Origin: Bradyrhizobium sp. 141
GTDB taxonomy: Bacteria > Pseudomonadota > Alphaproteobacteria > Rhizobiales > Xanthobacteraceae
Length of the DNA stretch: 64,000 nt
Reading direction: 5' to 3'
Assembly: GCF_023074055.1 (NCBI RefSeq)
Contig: NZ_JADPKR010000046.1
Location: forward strand, 55,769 to 119,768
The notes beneath the pieces are model-generated. The model ran no database searches and was not told the DNA's origin. It saw nothing but the letters and a program-made list of their open reading frames with translations. The number at the start of each line of letters is the position of its first letter. The stretch's first letter is position 1. Of this stretch, positions 9,050 through 17,626 are shown in pieces. The translations under genes were made by a program, and so were the position numbers.

Positions 9050-10407
9050 AGCAATTGATCCCGGTGCCTGTTCGCAGGCACCTCCGAGGCTGGCTCAACA
9101 GCGCGAAGAACACGCCCTTCGCGGTCGATCTCCTCGAGCTGCGCAGGTGGCAGATCGCGCGGAAGGACGTCGGTGTCAACGCGGCGCCGCGCAACGATCC
9201 GCGCCGTCTCGTCCTGTTGCCGTCGGATCCCTGGAGCATTCATCAGTCACGCGGCGACGAGGCGATGATCGAAGCCACCGTCGGCGAGCTGAAGCGGGTC
9301 TATCCCAGCCTCGAAACTTACATCGTCACCGCCACCAGCGCGGCGAGTGCGGACGTTCGCGCGATGGGTTTCAAGCCGCTCGAGATCTGGAGACAGCCGT
9401 TTTCCTACGAGACGGTCGCGCAGGAACTTTCGATCACCCGTCCGGATTTCGGCGTGGTGCTGGGGGCCGACGTGCTCGACGGCTACTATTCGCCGGTGGA
9501 CGCGGCGCGCATGCTGCTCGTTGCCGACCTGATGGCGGGATTCGGCGCCAAGGTCAGCGTGCTCGGCTTCAGTTTCAACTCACGTCCGGCGAAGGCGCTG
9601 CGCGAAGTGTTCCGGTTGCTCGATCCGGGCGTGGTCCTGAACCTGCGCGATGCGATATCGCTTCAGCGCTTCGACGATTTCGCCCGCAAACGCGCGCGTC
9701 TCGTCGCCGACTCTGCGTTCATGCTGACGCCGCGCGCCGACACTGCCGCAGTGAAGCAGATCGCGGCCATGGTCGCGCGGCAGCGCGCGCAGGGTCGCAA
9801 GGTCTTCGTCTTCAACATCCACCCGATGCTGTTCAAGAAGCCGGAGCCGGCCAAGCTTGAGCGGATGATAGAGCTAGCGGCGGATGCCATGGCGCGCCTG
9901 TCGCGGCAGCACAATGCAAGCTGGCTGCTGCTGGCGCATGATTACCGCCCCGGAATTGCCGACGACAATTGCCTGCGGCCGCTGGCTGCTCGGCTTCAGC
10001 CCGCGCTTGGGGAGCACGTGCATCATGTCGACCAGGTTCTGTCGGCGGGCGAGATCAAGGCCGTTGTCGGACTGGTCGACGGCGTGATCACCGGCCGCAT
10101 GCACCTGGCGATTGCTGCGCTCGGACAGGGCACGCCGGTGGCCGCGATCACCTATCAGGACAAGTTCCAGGGCCTGTTTGCGCATTTCGGCATCAGCGAG
10201 ACGCTGTTGCTCTCGCCGGCCCAGTTCCTTGTCGGGGACAGCTTCGAGGCGTTTCTGCTGCACTTCCTCGGGGCATACGAAGCCGCCGGCGAGCAGGTCC
10301 GTCAGATGCTGCCTGACGTCATGGAATTAGCTCGCGCCAACGTCGCTCCGTTGCTGGACGATGGTGCGATGCGGATCGTGCCGGAGGCTGGCGGCAAGGT
10401 CGCCTGA
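9046..10407 (+). CDS. Polysaccharide pyruvyl transferase family protein
   Basis: 453 residues from TTG 9046, which has GAGGAGG six bases upstream. A GTG at 9013, overlapping the flippase end, is the alternative. 'IHQSRGDEAMIEATVGELKR' is the glycine-poor version of the family's N-terminal nucleotide-like loop. 'ITRPDFGVVLGADVLDGYYS' and, near the C-terminus, 'VDGVITGRMHLAIAALGQGTPV' are strong signatures (the R-x-H motif of CsaB/WcaK-like proteins). Family members form pyruvate ketals on sugars using phosphoenolpyruvate. The context predicts a pyruvylated, hence anionic, exopolysaccharide. Confidence 0.85.
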   Translation: MKQLIPVPVRRHLRGWLNSAKNTPFAVDLLELRRWQIARKDVGVNAAPRNDPRRLVLLPSDPWSIHQSRGDEAMIEATVGELKRVYPSLETYIVTATSAASADVRAMGFKPLEIWRQPFSYETVAQELSITRPDFGVVLGADVLDGYYSPVDAARMLLVADLMAGFGAKVSVLGFSFNSRPAKALREVFRLLDPGVVLNLRDAISLQRFDDFARKRARLVADSAFMLTPRADTAAVKQIAAMVARQRAQGRKVFVFNIHPMLFKKPEPAKLERMIELAADAMARLSRQHNASWLLLAHDYRPGIADDNCLRPLAARLQPALGEHVHHVDQVLSAGEIKAVVGLVDGVITGRMHLAIAALGQGTPVAAITYQDKFQGLFAHFGISETLLLSPAQFLVGDSFEAFLLHFLGAYEAAGEQVRQMLPDVMELARANVAPLLDDGAMRIVPEAGGKVA

Positions 10408-10432
10408 GCACTCCGACGTCTTCCGACGGGCG

Positions 10433-11560
10433 TCAGTTGACCGCCCGCTCGGTGTTCTCGAAGCGCATGGACGTCTCGGACGTCACCGGCCGGGCCTTGC
10501 GGGAAGATACCAGGCCGGTATCGGCCAGGCGATTGACGAGGCGCCTCGTTGGATTCTCGAAATAGGCGTAGGTGCGGTCAGCGATGATCGTCAGCACCAC
10601 GCAGCAGGCGAGGGCGAACAGGTCGAACTGATCCGGGCGCAATCCGAGCCAGGTCCATAGCGGCTTGAACACGGCAATCAGAACGGCATCGTGCAGCATG
10701 TAGATCGCGTACGAGGTGTTGCCGAGCCGTCCAAGCAGGCGGGCACCGGGGAACTCGGCGAAGGCGCTTTCGCCGACCGCGGTCAGAAGAATGGCGCAGG
10801 AGAACAGCAGAATGGCAAGGTCCGGCTTGGCGAAGACGTTGAGGACGAGCACGGAGATGCCGAACATGGCGATGCCGGCGAACACCACCCGCTTCTGCCG
10901 GTAGGGCTGCGACATCCGGAACAGGATCGCGAGCAGGATGCCGTTCAGGAAGCTCGGCAGCGCGCGGAGCATGCCGTAATCGTAATTGGCTCCGTACATC
11001 TGCGACCGTTCCTGCCAGATCGGCAAATGGCCATGCGCCAGGACCAGATAGAGCGCCGCGACGATTACAGCCAGGATCAGGGGATGCAGCTTGCGCGCAA
11101 ACAGCATCAAGAGCGGAAAGATCAGATAGCAGAAGAATTCCGCGCTGATCGACCAGGATGGCGAGTTGAAGCTGAGGTGATCGGTGACGCCCCAGGCCTG
11201 CAGCAGCAGGAGGTTATACAGGAAGTCCAGCGGGGTCGACCGCGCCGTGCGCTCCAGGCCGACGCCGATGAGCACCACGAAGATGAGCAGGCTCAGCAAG
11301 TGCAGCGGATAGATCCGCGCGATGCGGCGGATCATGAAACGGGAATAGGCGCGCACGCCGCGCGCGTCGGACGGGTAGGAGTATGAGATCACGAAGCCGG
11401 ACAGGATGAAGAACATGTCCACGAACAGGCCGTAGGAGCCGTTCCAGGCCGGCGAGATGCCCGTGTCGATCAGCTTCAGGTGGAAGATGAAGACCCCGAG
11501 CGCGGCGACGAAGCGGTAGAAGTCGAGAACGACAAAACGTCTTGCTTCACTGGCTTGCAT
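10433..11560 (-). CDS. Acyltransferase family 3 membrane protein, 4
   Basis: 375 residues from ATG 11560, giving 'MQASEARRFVVLDFYRFVAA'. A TTG 57 bp upstream is less likely. The conserved R ('DFYRFVAALGV') and H ('FIFHLKLI') are present, followed by 'LFVDMFFILSGFVISYSY' and 'PSWSISAEFFCYLIF'. About ten hydrophobic segments are seen. It is convergent with the pyruvyltransferase gene (25 bp apart) and is read alone or after the large secreted protein gene, from which a perfect hairpin at 11743-11775 separates it. It is the fourth acyltransferase in the locus. Confidence 0.88.
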   Translation of the reverse strand: MQASEARRFVVLDFYRFVAALGVFIFHLKLIDTGISPAWNGSYGLFVDMFFILSGFVISYSYPSDARGVRAYSRFMIRRIARIYPLHLLSLLIFVVLIGVGLERTARSTPLDFLYNLLLLQAWGVTDHLSFNSPSWSISAEFFCYLIFPLLMLFARKLHPLILAVIVAALYLVLAHGHLPIWQERSQMYGANYDYGMLRALPSFLNGILLAILFRMSQPYRQKRVVFAGIAMFGISVLVLNVFAKPDLAILLFSCAILLTAVGESAFAEFPGARLLGRLGNTSYAIYMLHDAVLIAVFKPLWTWLGLRPDQFDLFALACCVVLTIIADRTYAYFENPTRRLVNRLADTGLVSSRKARPVTSETSMRFENTERAVN

Positions 11561-11742
11561 CGGGCCTCGGAATCCTTGCGCGGTTCGTGGTTCTTCTAGA
11601 GGCGAATTGTGACGCAAGTTCGCAAGCGCGCGGGCCGATGCGGCGCAATCGCGGCAGTCCGTCAGAATTCATGGGGCCCATCCAATTGTGGATGGCAGTC
11701 AGCTCTCTGCTCATCGATGAGGCAGGCGCCCGATAAAGAATT

Positions 11743-11775
11743 GGGGGCCGGGACCCCTGCATGGTCCCGGCCCCC
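11743..11775. terminator. Perfect GC-rich hairpin after the large secreted protein gene
   Basis: Arms GGGGGCCGGGACC (11743-11755) and GGTCCCGGCCCCC (11763-11775) are perfectly complementary over 13 bp with a 7-base loop. On the minus strand it lies 39 bp after the stop codon of the 1302-residue gene. Only a weak T tract follows, so it may act as a transcription terminator or as a 3' RNA-stabilising stem. Confidence 0.6.
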
Positions 11776-11813
11776 AGCGACGTGGCGCGCGTCTGGGCAG
11801 TATTTCGTCGGGC

Positions 11814-14800
11814 TCAGACGAACAAGAAGTCGTGGCTCGTCAGGCTGGAGACATAGACGTTCTTCAGCAGGATCGAATCATTGGCTGAGAACGTGATGAG
11901 CGCGTTCGTGCCGGACTGAGTCATTTGCAGGTGACTGTAGTCCGCGGCAAGCAGCTTCGAGATCTGGACCACGTCGTGAGTTGTGCCATCGCCGGCCTGG
12001 AAATTGAGGATCTGGTCCTGGCCGTGATCGTAAGCCACCGTTGTTGAGCTAGGTGCCGCCGAGAACACGTCGTTGCCGGCGCCGCCGTGAAGAGTTACGC
12101 CGCTGGCGACGGCCGTGACGTTGTGGGTGCCGTCGGTCTTGCTCTGATCGAAGAATTGGAGTGCGCTGGCGGAGTTGTAGTTCTCGTGCTGCGTCGTGCC
12201 GGTCTGTCCGTTGAAGTTGAACAGGAAGACGTCCTTCGAGCCGTCGGTGTTGTTGGCGATCTCCTGGGTCTTGGTGCCGGCGCTGTTGTAGATGTCGGTC
12301 AGCTTGCTGCCGTCGTCGTGGATGACCTGGGTATAGTCCAGGGTGCCGTCGGCGTGGGTCCGGGTGAGTTCGACCATCTTGCCCGAGGCATCGAGGTGCT
12401 GATGCTGGGTGGTGTAGGACTGCCCGGTGATGTTGTAATTCCAGTTGTCCGACGTGCCGTCGGCATTCTTGATATAGGCAGCGGATTTCACACCGCTGGC
12501 ATAGACGGTCGTGGAGCTGTAACCATCGCTCTTGGTCGTCACTTCGCTGGTGATGACGCCGTTGGCGTCGTACCAGTCGGAGGTTTTGGTGCCGTCGGCG
12601 CTCTGCGCCAGGGTGAAGGCCAGGCTGTTGTCGGCGTGGGTGCGAACGATATCGGTGAGGAAGCCGGTCGAATCGTAGCTGTCGTGCTCGTTCGTATAGG
12701 TCTGGCCGACGATGTGGAACTGGAAGACGTCCTTCGACCCATCGGCGTGGTAGTCGGTCTCCGTCTTCCTGACGCCCGCTGTATCGTAGTTGGTGACCAC
12801 GCTGCTGCCGTCGTCGTTGACGACCTGAGTGTAGTCGAGCGAGCCGTCGGCGTGCCAGCGGGTCACCTCCGTCGTCTGGCCGGTCGGATCGAGGTGCTGG
12901 TACTGCGTAGTGTAGCTCTGGCCGGTGATGTTGTAGCTATAGTTGTCGTGACTCATGTCGGCGTTGGTGATGTAAGCCGCCGTCTTCACGCCATTGGTGT
13001 AGATCGTGGTCGCGCTGTAACCGCTCGGCTTCTGGAGCACCTCGCTGGTGAGGACGCCGTTGGCATCGTACCAGTCCGTGGTCTTGGTCCCGTCGGCGCT
13101 CTGCACCAGCTTGAACGCCATGCTGCCGTCGGCGTGCTTGCGAATCAGCGTGGTGAGAAAGCCGGTCGTATCGTAGACGTCGTGCTCGGTCGTGTAGCTC
13201 TGGCCGGTGATGTTGAAGAGGAAAACGTCCTTGCTGCCGTCGGCGTGGAAGTCGGTTTCCTTTGTCCGCGTTCCGGCAGCGTCATAGTTGGTGACGACGC
13301 TGCTGCCGTCGTTGTTGATGACCTGGGTATAGTCGAGCGTGCCGTCGGCATGCTTGCGGGTTACGGCGGTGACCTTGCCGGACGGATCGACGTGCTGGAT
13401 CAGCGTGGTGTAGCTCTGGCCGGTGATGCCAAAGGCGTAGTTGTCCTGGCTGCCGTCGGCATTCTTGACATAGGTATTGGTCTTGACGCCGTTGCTGTAG
13501 ACCGTCGTCGAGGTATAGCCGTCCGCCTTCTGCACGACCTCGCTGGTGAGGCTGCCGGCGGCATTGTACCAATCGGTCGTCTTGGTGCCGTCAGGCGTCT
13601 GAACCAGCTTGAAGGCGAGACTGCCGTCGCTGTGCAGGCGCGTCAGGCCGGTGAGAAAGCCGGTCGCGTCGTAGACGTCGTGCTCGGTCGCGTAGCTCTG
13701 GCCGGTGATGTTGTAGGTCCAGACGTCCTTGCTGTGATCGGCATGATAGGCCGTCTCGACCAGCTTGACTCCCGTGGCACTGTACGTGGTGATCACGCTG
13801 CTGCCGTCGCTGTTGTAGACTTGCGTCGAATCCAGCGAGCCGTCGGCATGGCTGCGTGTCACCGAGGTGACCTTCCCCGAGGCATCGAGATGCTGCACCT
13901 GGGTGGTGAAGCTCTTGCCGGTGATGCCGTAGGTATAGTTGTCCTGCGAACCGTCGGCATTCTTGACGTAGGCGGCCGTCTTCACGCCGCTCGTGTAGAG
14001 AGTGGTGGAGTAATAGCCGTCGGACTTCTGGACGACCTCGCTCAGGAGGATTCCGGCCGTGTTGTAGGTGTCGGTGGTTCTGGTTGCGTCGGTGCCGACA
14101 TGAACGAATTTCGTCTGCACACCATTGGTGTAGCTGATCAGGTCCTTGGAGCCATCGGTGTAGGCGACGGTGGTCGAGGTCGGCTGTCCACTCGAGTTCA
14201 GGCCGGTATCCGACTTCGACAGAAGCGTTCCGCTGGCGTTATAGGTCTTCGTGTTGCTCCAGGTCGCGGCCGCATTCGTCACCGAAAACGAGTATCCGCC
14301 CTGGATCTTGGAGAGAGCGCTGCCGTAATGGGCGATCATGTAGTCCATGGTCGCCTTCGAGGCGACCGGCAGCACGTGGGAGTCGGTCAGCGTGATGGTC
14401 TGCAGCGCGGTCGACTCGCTCAGGTCGGACAGTTGCGGCACGACCTCGGCAGCCGTGCCGCTGACAGTGGTCCTCGTGTCCGGCGGAGTCGGATCGGTCG
14501 CGGGCGCGTCGATCTCGATGATCAGCGGGTGATCGCTGACCGGGATGGTGATCGTGCTGACGTCGGTGTAGCTGGCGATCGCCGTGGTTCCCGTCAGCGT
14601 GTCATACACCTTCACCGAATGATGCACGCCACCGAGGTTCACCGTGACGGTCTCGGTCGGATTGGAAATCTCGGTGTCGTTGGCGTACTTCCAGAGCTTC
14701 GGCTCCGCCCAAACGACGAGCTCGTAAGCGCCATTGCTCTTGCCGAGTACCATGCTGTTGCCGGAGGCGGGCATGTTGCTCAGCGTGTAGTTCAACGGAT

Positions 14801-15722
14801 CAGTCGGCTGCAGGCCGCCCTTGCCGTCGTCGGCCAGAATGGTCGTCAGGTTGTGAATGCCCGTCGCGGCGAGCTTCGGAGTCCCGTCGGAATTGAACAG
14901 TCCGAAATTGGCTTCGGGATTGGTATTACCCGCGGAGGAATCGCGATCGAACAGCTCGTAGAGATAAGTCGAGCTGACGCCGGCCTTGTAGGCATCAACC
15001 AGGGTGTTCAGGATCGATTTGGCCTGCACCGTCTCGTTGACACCGAGATATTGGGTGTTGGCCTGCGTGGTGTAGCCGGTTTCCGTGATGACGACGGGCT
15101 TTCCCGGTGCCGCGGCCATGACCGCGCTCAGCGTTGCCGCAATTGAGCTGCCGGTAGTCAGGCTGGTGCTGACATAGGCGTGGGCGTTGGCGTAGTCGAC
15201 AGAACCCGACATGTCGCCGAGCTGGCTGTAGCCCTGGGGATCATTGTAGGCCAGTGACAGATTGTAGACCGGAATGCTGCCGAGCGCGGCGTTGGCGTTG
15301 ACGGCCTGATAGAGCGCGCTCTGGAACTGAGCCGCGGCGGTGAGGCTCGAGCTGCCATTGTAGCTGAAGGGCTGGTGATTGGCCTCGTTGAGTCCCTCGA
15401 TGGCGCTGATGCTGCCCGCATGGTTCGTCACGAACTTCTGGAGCGAGGCGATGTAGTTCTGCAGCCCGGTTGTGCCCGTCTGGGGCAGGGCGGACGACAC
15501 CAGGAAGTCGAACTTGTAGCCGGCGGCGGCCAGACCGTCGACGACGGGTTGCGCAGCCGGGCTGGTCCCCATCGCGTCGCGGAGATGGGTGACGCCGAGA
15601 TACTCGAGGTCATCGACCATCAGCGCGAGATTGTTGTAGCCGGTCCACCCGAAGCCGGCGTGCGTGTTGACGCCGATGGAGTTGATGAAGCCGCTGGCGG
15701 ATAGGATGGTCTGGTCTGACAT
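11814..15722 (-). CDS. Large secreted GH-A-like glycosidase with 166-residue tandem repeats and RTX-like C-terminus
   Basis: 1302 residues from ATG 15722. Residues ~1-330 look like a clan GH-A (GH39/GH5-like) catalytic domain: 'AIEGLNEANHQPF' supplies the acid/base glutamate and 'PVVITETGYTT' the nucleophile, and 'NFGLFNSDGTPKLAA' matches the smaller glycosidase at 18937. Residues ~330-420 are a beta-rich sandwich ('WAEPKLWKY', 'VTVNLGGVHHSVKVYDTLTG'). Residues ~480-1210 hold Y/D/G-rich tandem repeats of exactly 166 residues. The end has one RTX nonapeptide-like 'GGAGNDVF' and a hydrophobic C-terminus ('TSHDFLFV'). No N-terminal signal peptide is present, so type I secretion is predicted. It probably acts on the polymer made by this locus; the substrate is unknown. 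Confidence 0.75.
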   Translation of the reverse strand: MSDQTILSASGFINSIGVNTHAGFGWTGYNNLALMVDDLEYLGVTHLRDAMGTSPAAQPVVDGLAAAGYKFDFLVSSALPQTGTTGLQNYIASLQKFVTNHAGSISAIEGLNEANHQPFSYNGSSSLTAAAQFQSALYQAVNANAALGSIPVYNLSLAYNDPQGYSQLGDMSGSVDYANAHAYVSTSLTTGSSIAATLSAVMAAAPGKPVVITETGYTTQANTQYLGVNETVQAKSILNTLVDAYKAGVSSTYLYELFDRDSSAGNTNPEANFGLFNSDGTPKLAATGIHNLTTILADDGKGGLQPTDPLNYTLSNMPASGNSMVLGKSNGAYELVVWAEPKLWKYANDTEISNPTETVTVNLGGVHHSVKVYDTLTGTTAIASYTDVSTITIPVSDHPLIIEIDAPATDPTPPDTRTTVSGTAAEVVPQLSDLSESTALQTITLTDSHVLPVASKATMDYMIAHYGSALSKIQGGYSFSVTNAAATWSNTKTYNASGTLLSKSDTGLNSSGQPTSTTVAYTDGSKDLISYTNGVQTKFVHVGTDATRTTDTYNTAGILLSEVVQKSDGYYSTTLYTSGVKTAAYVKNADGSQDNYTYGITGKSFTTQVQHLDASGKVTSVTRSHADGSLDSTQVYNSDGSSVITTYSATGVKLVETAYHADHSKDVWTYNITGQSYATEHDVYDATGFLTGLTRLHSDGSLAFKLVQTPDGTKTTDWYNAAGSLTSEVVQKADGYTSTTVYSNGVKTNTYVKNADGSQDNYAFGITGQSYTTLIQHVDPSGKVTAVTRKHADGTLDYTQVINNDGSSVVTNYDAAGTRTKETDFHADGSKDVFLFNITGQSYTTEHDVYDTTGFLTTLIRKHADGSMAFKLVQSADGTKTTDWYDANGVLTSEVLQKPSGYSATTIYTNGVKTAAYITNADMSHDNYSYNITGQSYTTQYQHLDPTGQTTEVTRWHADGSLDYTQVVNDDGSSVVTNYDTAGVRKTETDYHADGSKDVFQFHIVGQTYTNEHDSYDSTGFLTDIVRTHADNSLAFTLAQSADGTKTSDWYDANGVITSEVTTKSDGYSSTTVYASGVKSAAYIKNADGTSDNWNYNITGQSYTTQHQHLDASGKMVELTRTHADGTLDYTQVIHDDGSKLTDIYNSAGTKTQEIANNTDGSKDVFLFNFNGQTGTTQHENYNSASALQFFDQSKTDGTHNVTAVASGVTLHGGAGNDVFSAAPSSTTVAYDHGQDQILNFQAGDGTTHDVVQISKLLAADYSHLQMTQSGTNALITFSANDSILLKNVYVSSLTSHDFLFV
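12100..14042 (-). repeat. Tandem 498-bp coding repeats, about 3.9 copies
   Basis: On the minus strand the repeat unit begins with codons for 'SEV(V/L/T)xK..GY' at 14042, 13544, 13046 and 12548, giving three successive spacings of exactly 498 bp (166 codons). Each unit carries 'NADGSxDNYxxxITGxSxTT', 'HADGSLDYTQV', 'FxITGQSYxTEHDxYDxTGFLT' and 'DGTKTTDWY', i.e. several YD-like beta-hairpin subrepeats. The fourth copy degenerates before the RTX motif, and a partial half-unit precedes the first. The exact spacing implies duplication of a whole unit with little indel change since. Confidence 0.9.
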
Positions 15723-16234
15723 TGCACACTCGAGTTTCAGCGCGAACAAAATTGCTCGCAGGGATTTGCGTTCAAGCTTCTGTGTCGAGTGTGAATTTCA
15801 GATAAAAATAGAAGCTACAAATCGCGAGCGAAGTGGGGTTCCTTGTGCAGGAACAGATTCGCTCTTTGCAGCAGAATAGGAATGCGATGCCGGGGCAGGA
15901 TGACGTGAGGAAGGCGCTTTCGTGATTTTCGCGATTTGCGCTGCTGAATGTATGCGCAGGCTGTGCGAAATGGATTGGTACGACGGGTGTCGGAAAGGGC
16001 GACGCGGCTCGCTTGACCGCCGTTCGGAGTATCTTCGTCATGCCTTCGTGCAGCTCATTGGTTTTGTTGCACGGGAAGTTCGCAGATGCCGCTTCGATGG
16101 GCGGTTAAGGTCCTGGGCTTGCTCGCAGGGGTTGTAGGTGCTCAGGGATGGTGCAGGCGCTTGCTGCTGGCTGACCGACAAGCTGGTTCCGTATGTCGGA
16201 ACCCGATCTGCGCGCTTATCCCGGTGCGACCGCA
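15723..16234. other. Intergenic region, 512 bp, upstream of the large secreted protein gene
   Basis: It must contain the leftward promoter of the 1302-residue protein gene. The half near that gene is A/T-rich ('gataaaaatagaagctacaaatc', 15801-15823). No clear sigma-70 or sigma-54 element, repeat or RNA gene was found. Short frames here lack ribosome sites and look non-coding. Confidence 0.4.
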
Positions 16235-17626
16235 TCAGCTGCGGCGGGCCAGCATTAAAAAGTCTCCGCGCCATCCGATGACCGCCGTTGCAATCGCGGC
16301 GATCGCGATCTTGCCGGCGAGCCATGTCGCGGGCTCCGTCGGCATCGAACCGAGCGACCCGATCAGAATTGCGGCCACCAATGCCTGCATGACCAACGAC
16401 CAGCGCGGGAATGCCTCGAACCGCAGGGTCGGACGGAGTGCGACCACGATCGTTGCGAAGGTGGCGAGCGAAGCGCAGCCGACTGCCTGTCGCGGCGACA
16501 GGCCGGCCCATACCGCGACCAGCGCGACGGCTGCGACGATCACTAGCTGGCCAGCCGCGACGAGCACGAGCCTGGTCGCGAGCTTTTCCAGGTGTGGAAC
16601 CACCGCGATGGTGGCCTGGAGATGCGTGTGCAGGAAATAGAAGGCGGCCACCACGGGCGCCGTCGACAGGAAGCCGTCAAGGCTCTCCCGCGGCACCAGG
16701 ATACGGGCTGCATCAGGAATGAAGGCGACCAGGCCGCCGAGCAGCACGAGGGTCGTGCAGATCATGAATTCGAACATCCGCCGCGCCGATTGAACCGACT
16801 TCACGGCGGTCCCGTGTTCGAAGTCCTTGACCAATTCGGGATAGCTCACGGTGTGAATTGCTGCGTTGAGGACCCAGAACGGGCGCTGCAGCAGGTCGAG
16901 CGCGATCGAAAATCCGGCACCCGCCCCCGTTGCGCCCAGCCGGCCGATGATGATGACACGGAGCAGCACCGGCACCGACAAATGGATGACGGAGGCGCCC
17001 GCCGCGAGCATGCCGTAGCGGGCGAAGGTCTTCCAGTCGGTCAGCATCGCCTGCAACGAGGCGCGCTCCAGCGGCGTGCGATACGAGACGAGGCCCGCGA
17101 CGAGTCCCAGCATGTGACCCGACGCAATCCCGAGCAGCGCAGCTTCAGCCGTCCCCGAAATCGCCCCTCCCACGGCGGCCCCGGCCAGAAGCGCGGTGGC
17201 ACGCAGTGCAAGAAGAGAGGACGCGACGCCCAGCCGGTCGGACAGACGGACCGACAGGAAGTAGAGATCCGTCAAGCCCTGAAGCACGGATATGCCCAGA
17301 CCCAACGCGATGATCCCCGCCGGGAGCGCGCTGGCCATGGATGCGGAGCTCCCGACCACGACGAGCGCGCCCGCACTCGACAGGCCTGCCGCAAACAGCG
17401 ACCACCTCAGCCGGGCCGCTTCGTTCTCCCCGGCTGCGGCCAGAAAACGCAGTCCGGCGAGTTGCAGCCACTCGAACATCAGGACGCAGAGCAATTGGCT
17501 CGAGGCCAGCGCGAGCGAAAAGCTGGTGTAGTCGGCAGCGGGCAACAGATGGCTGATCGCGAAGATCAGGACGATCGCCGCGGCGCTCTGATAGACGTAG
17601 CCCGCCATCGCGAGGAGGCGTGTCAT
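16235..17626 (-). CDS. Polysaccharide flippase-like membrane protein (MOP superfamily), 2
   Basis: 463 residues with about 12 hydrophobic segments. It starts at ATG 17626, overlapping the upstream glycosyltransferase stop as ATGA. 'YQSAAAIVLIFAISHLLPAADYTSFSLALASSQLL' (helix 1-2 region) matches the layout of Wzx/PST transporters, as does the 'LVKDFEHGTAVKSVQSARRMFEF' loop in the middle. Sequence similarity within this superfamily is low, so the call rests on topology and context. With the flippase at 7569 the locus has two, which suggests either two repeat units or a division of labour. Confidence 0.7.
   Translation of the reverse strand: MTRLLAMAGYVYQSAAAIVLIFAISHLLPAADYTSFSLALASSQLLCVLMFEWLQLAGLRFLAAAGENEAARLRWSLFAAGLSSAGALVVVGSSASMASALPAGIIALGLGISVLQGLTDLYFLSVRLSDRLGVASSLLALRATALLAGAAVGGAISGTAEAALLGIASGHMLGLVAGLVSYRTPLERASLQAMLTDWKTFARYGMLAAGASVIHLSVPVLLRVIIIGRLGATGAGAGFSIALDLLQRPFWVLNAAIHTVSYPELVKDFEHGTAVKSVQSARRMFEFMICTTLVLLGGLVAFIPDAARILVPRESLDGFLSTAPVVAAFYFLHTHLQATIAVVPHLEKLATRLVLVAAGQLVIVAAVALVAVWAGLSPRQAVGCASLATFATIVVALRPTLRFEAFPRWSLVMQALVAAILIGSLGSMPTEPATWLAGKIAIAAIATAVIGWRGDFLMLARRS

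Noticed and set aside
12087..15146. A 1019-codon open frame on the plus strand opposite the large secreted protein gene
   Set aside because: It is an antisense shadow of the tandem repeats: its own 'repeats' mirror the 498-bp period, it has no ribosome site, and the minus-strand frame shows real domains and catalytic motifs.
15922..16137. A 71-codon plus-strand frame between the secreted protein and flippase genes
   Set aside because: No ribosome site and non-protein-like composition.
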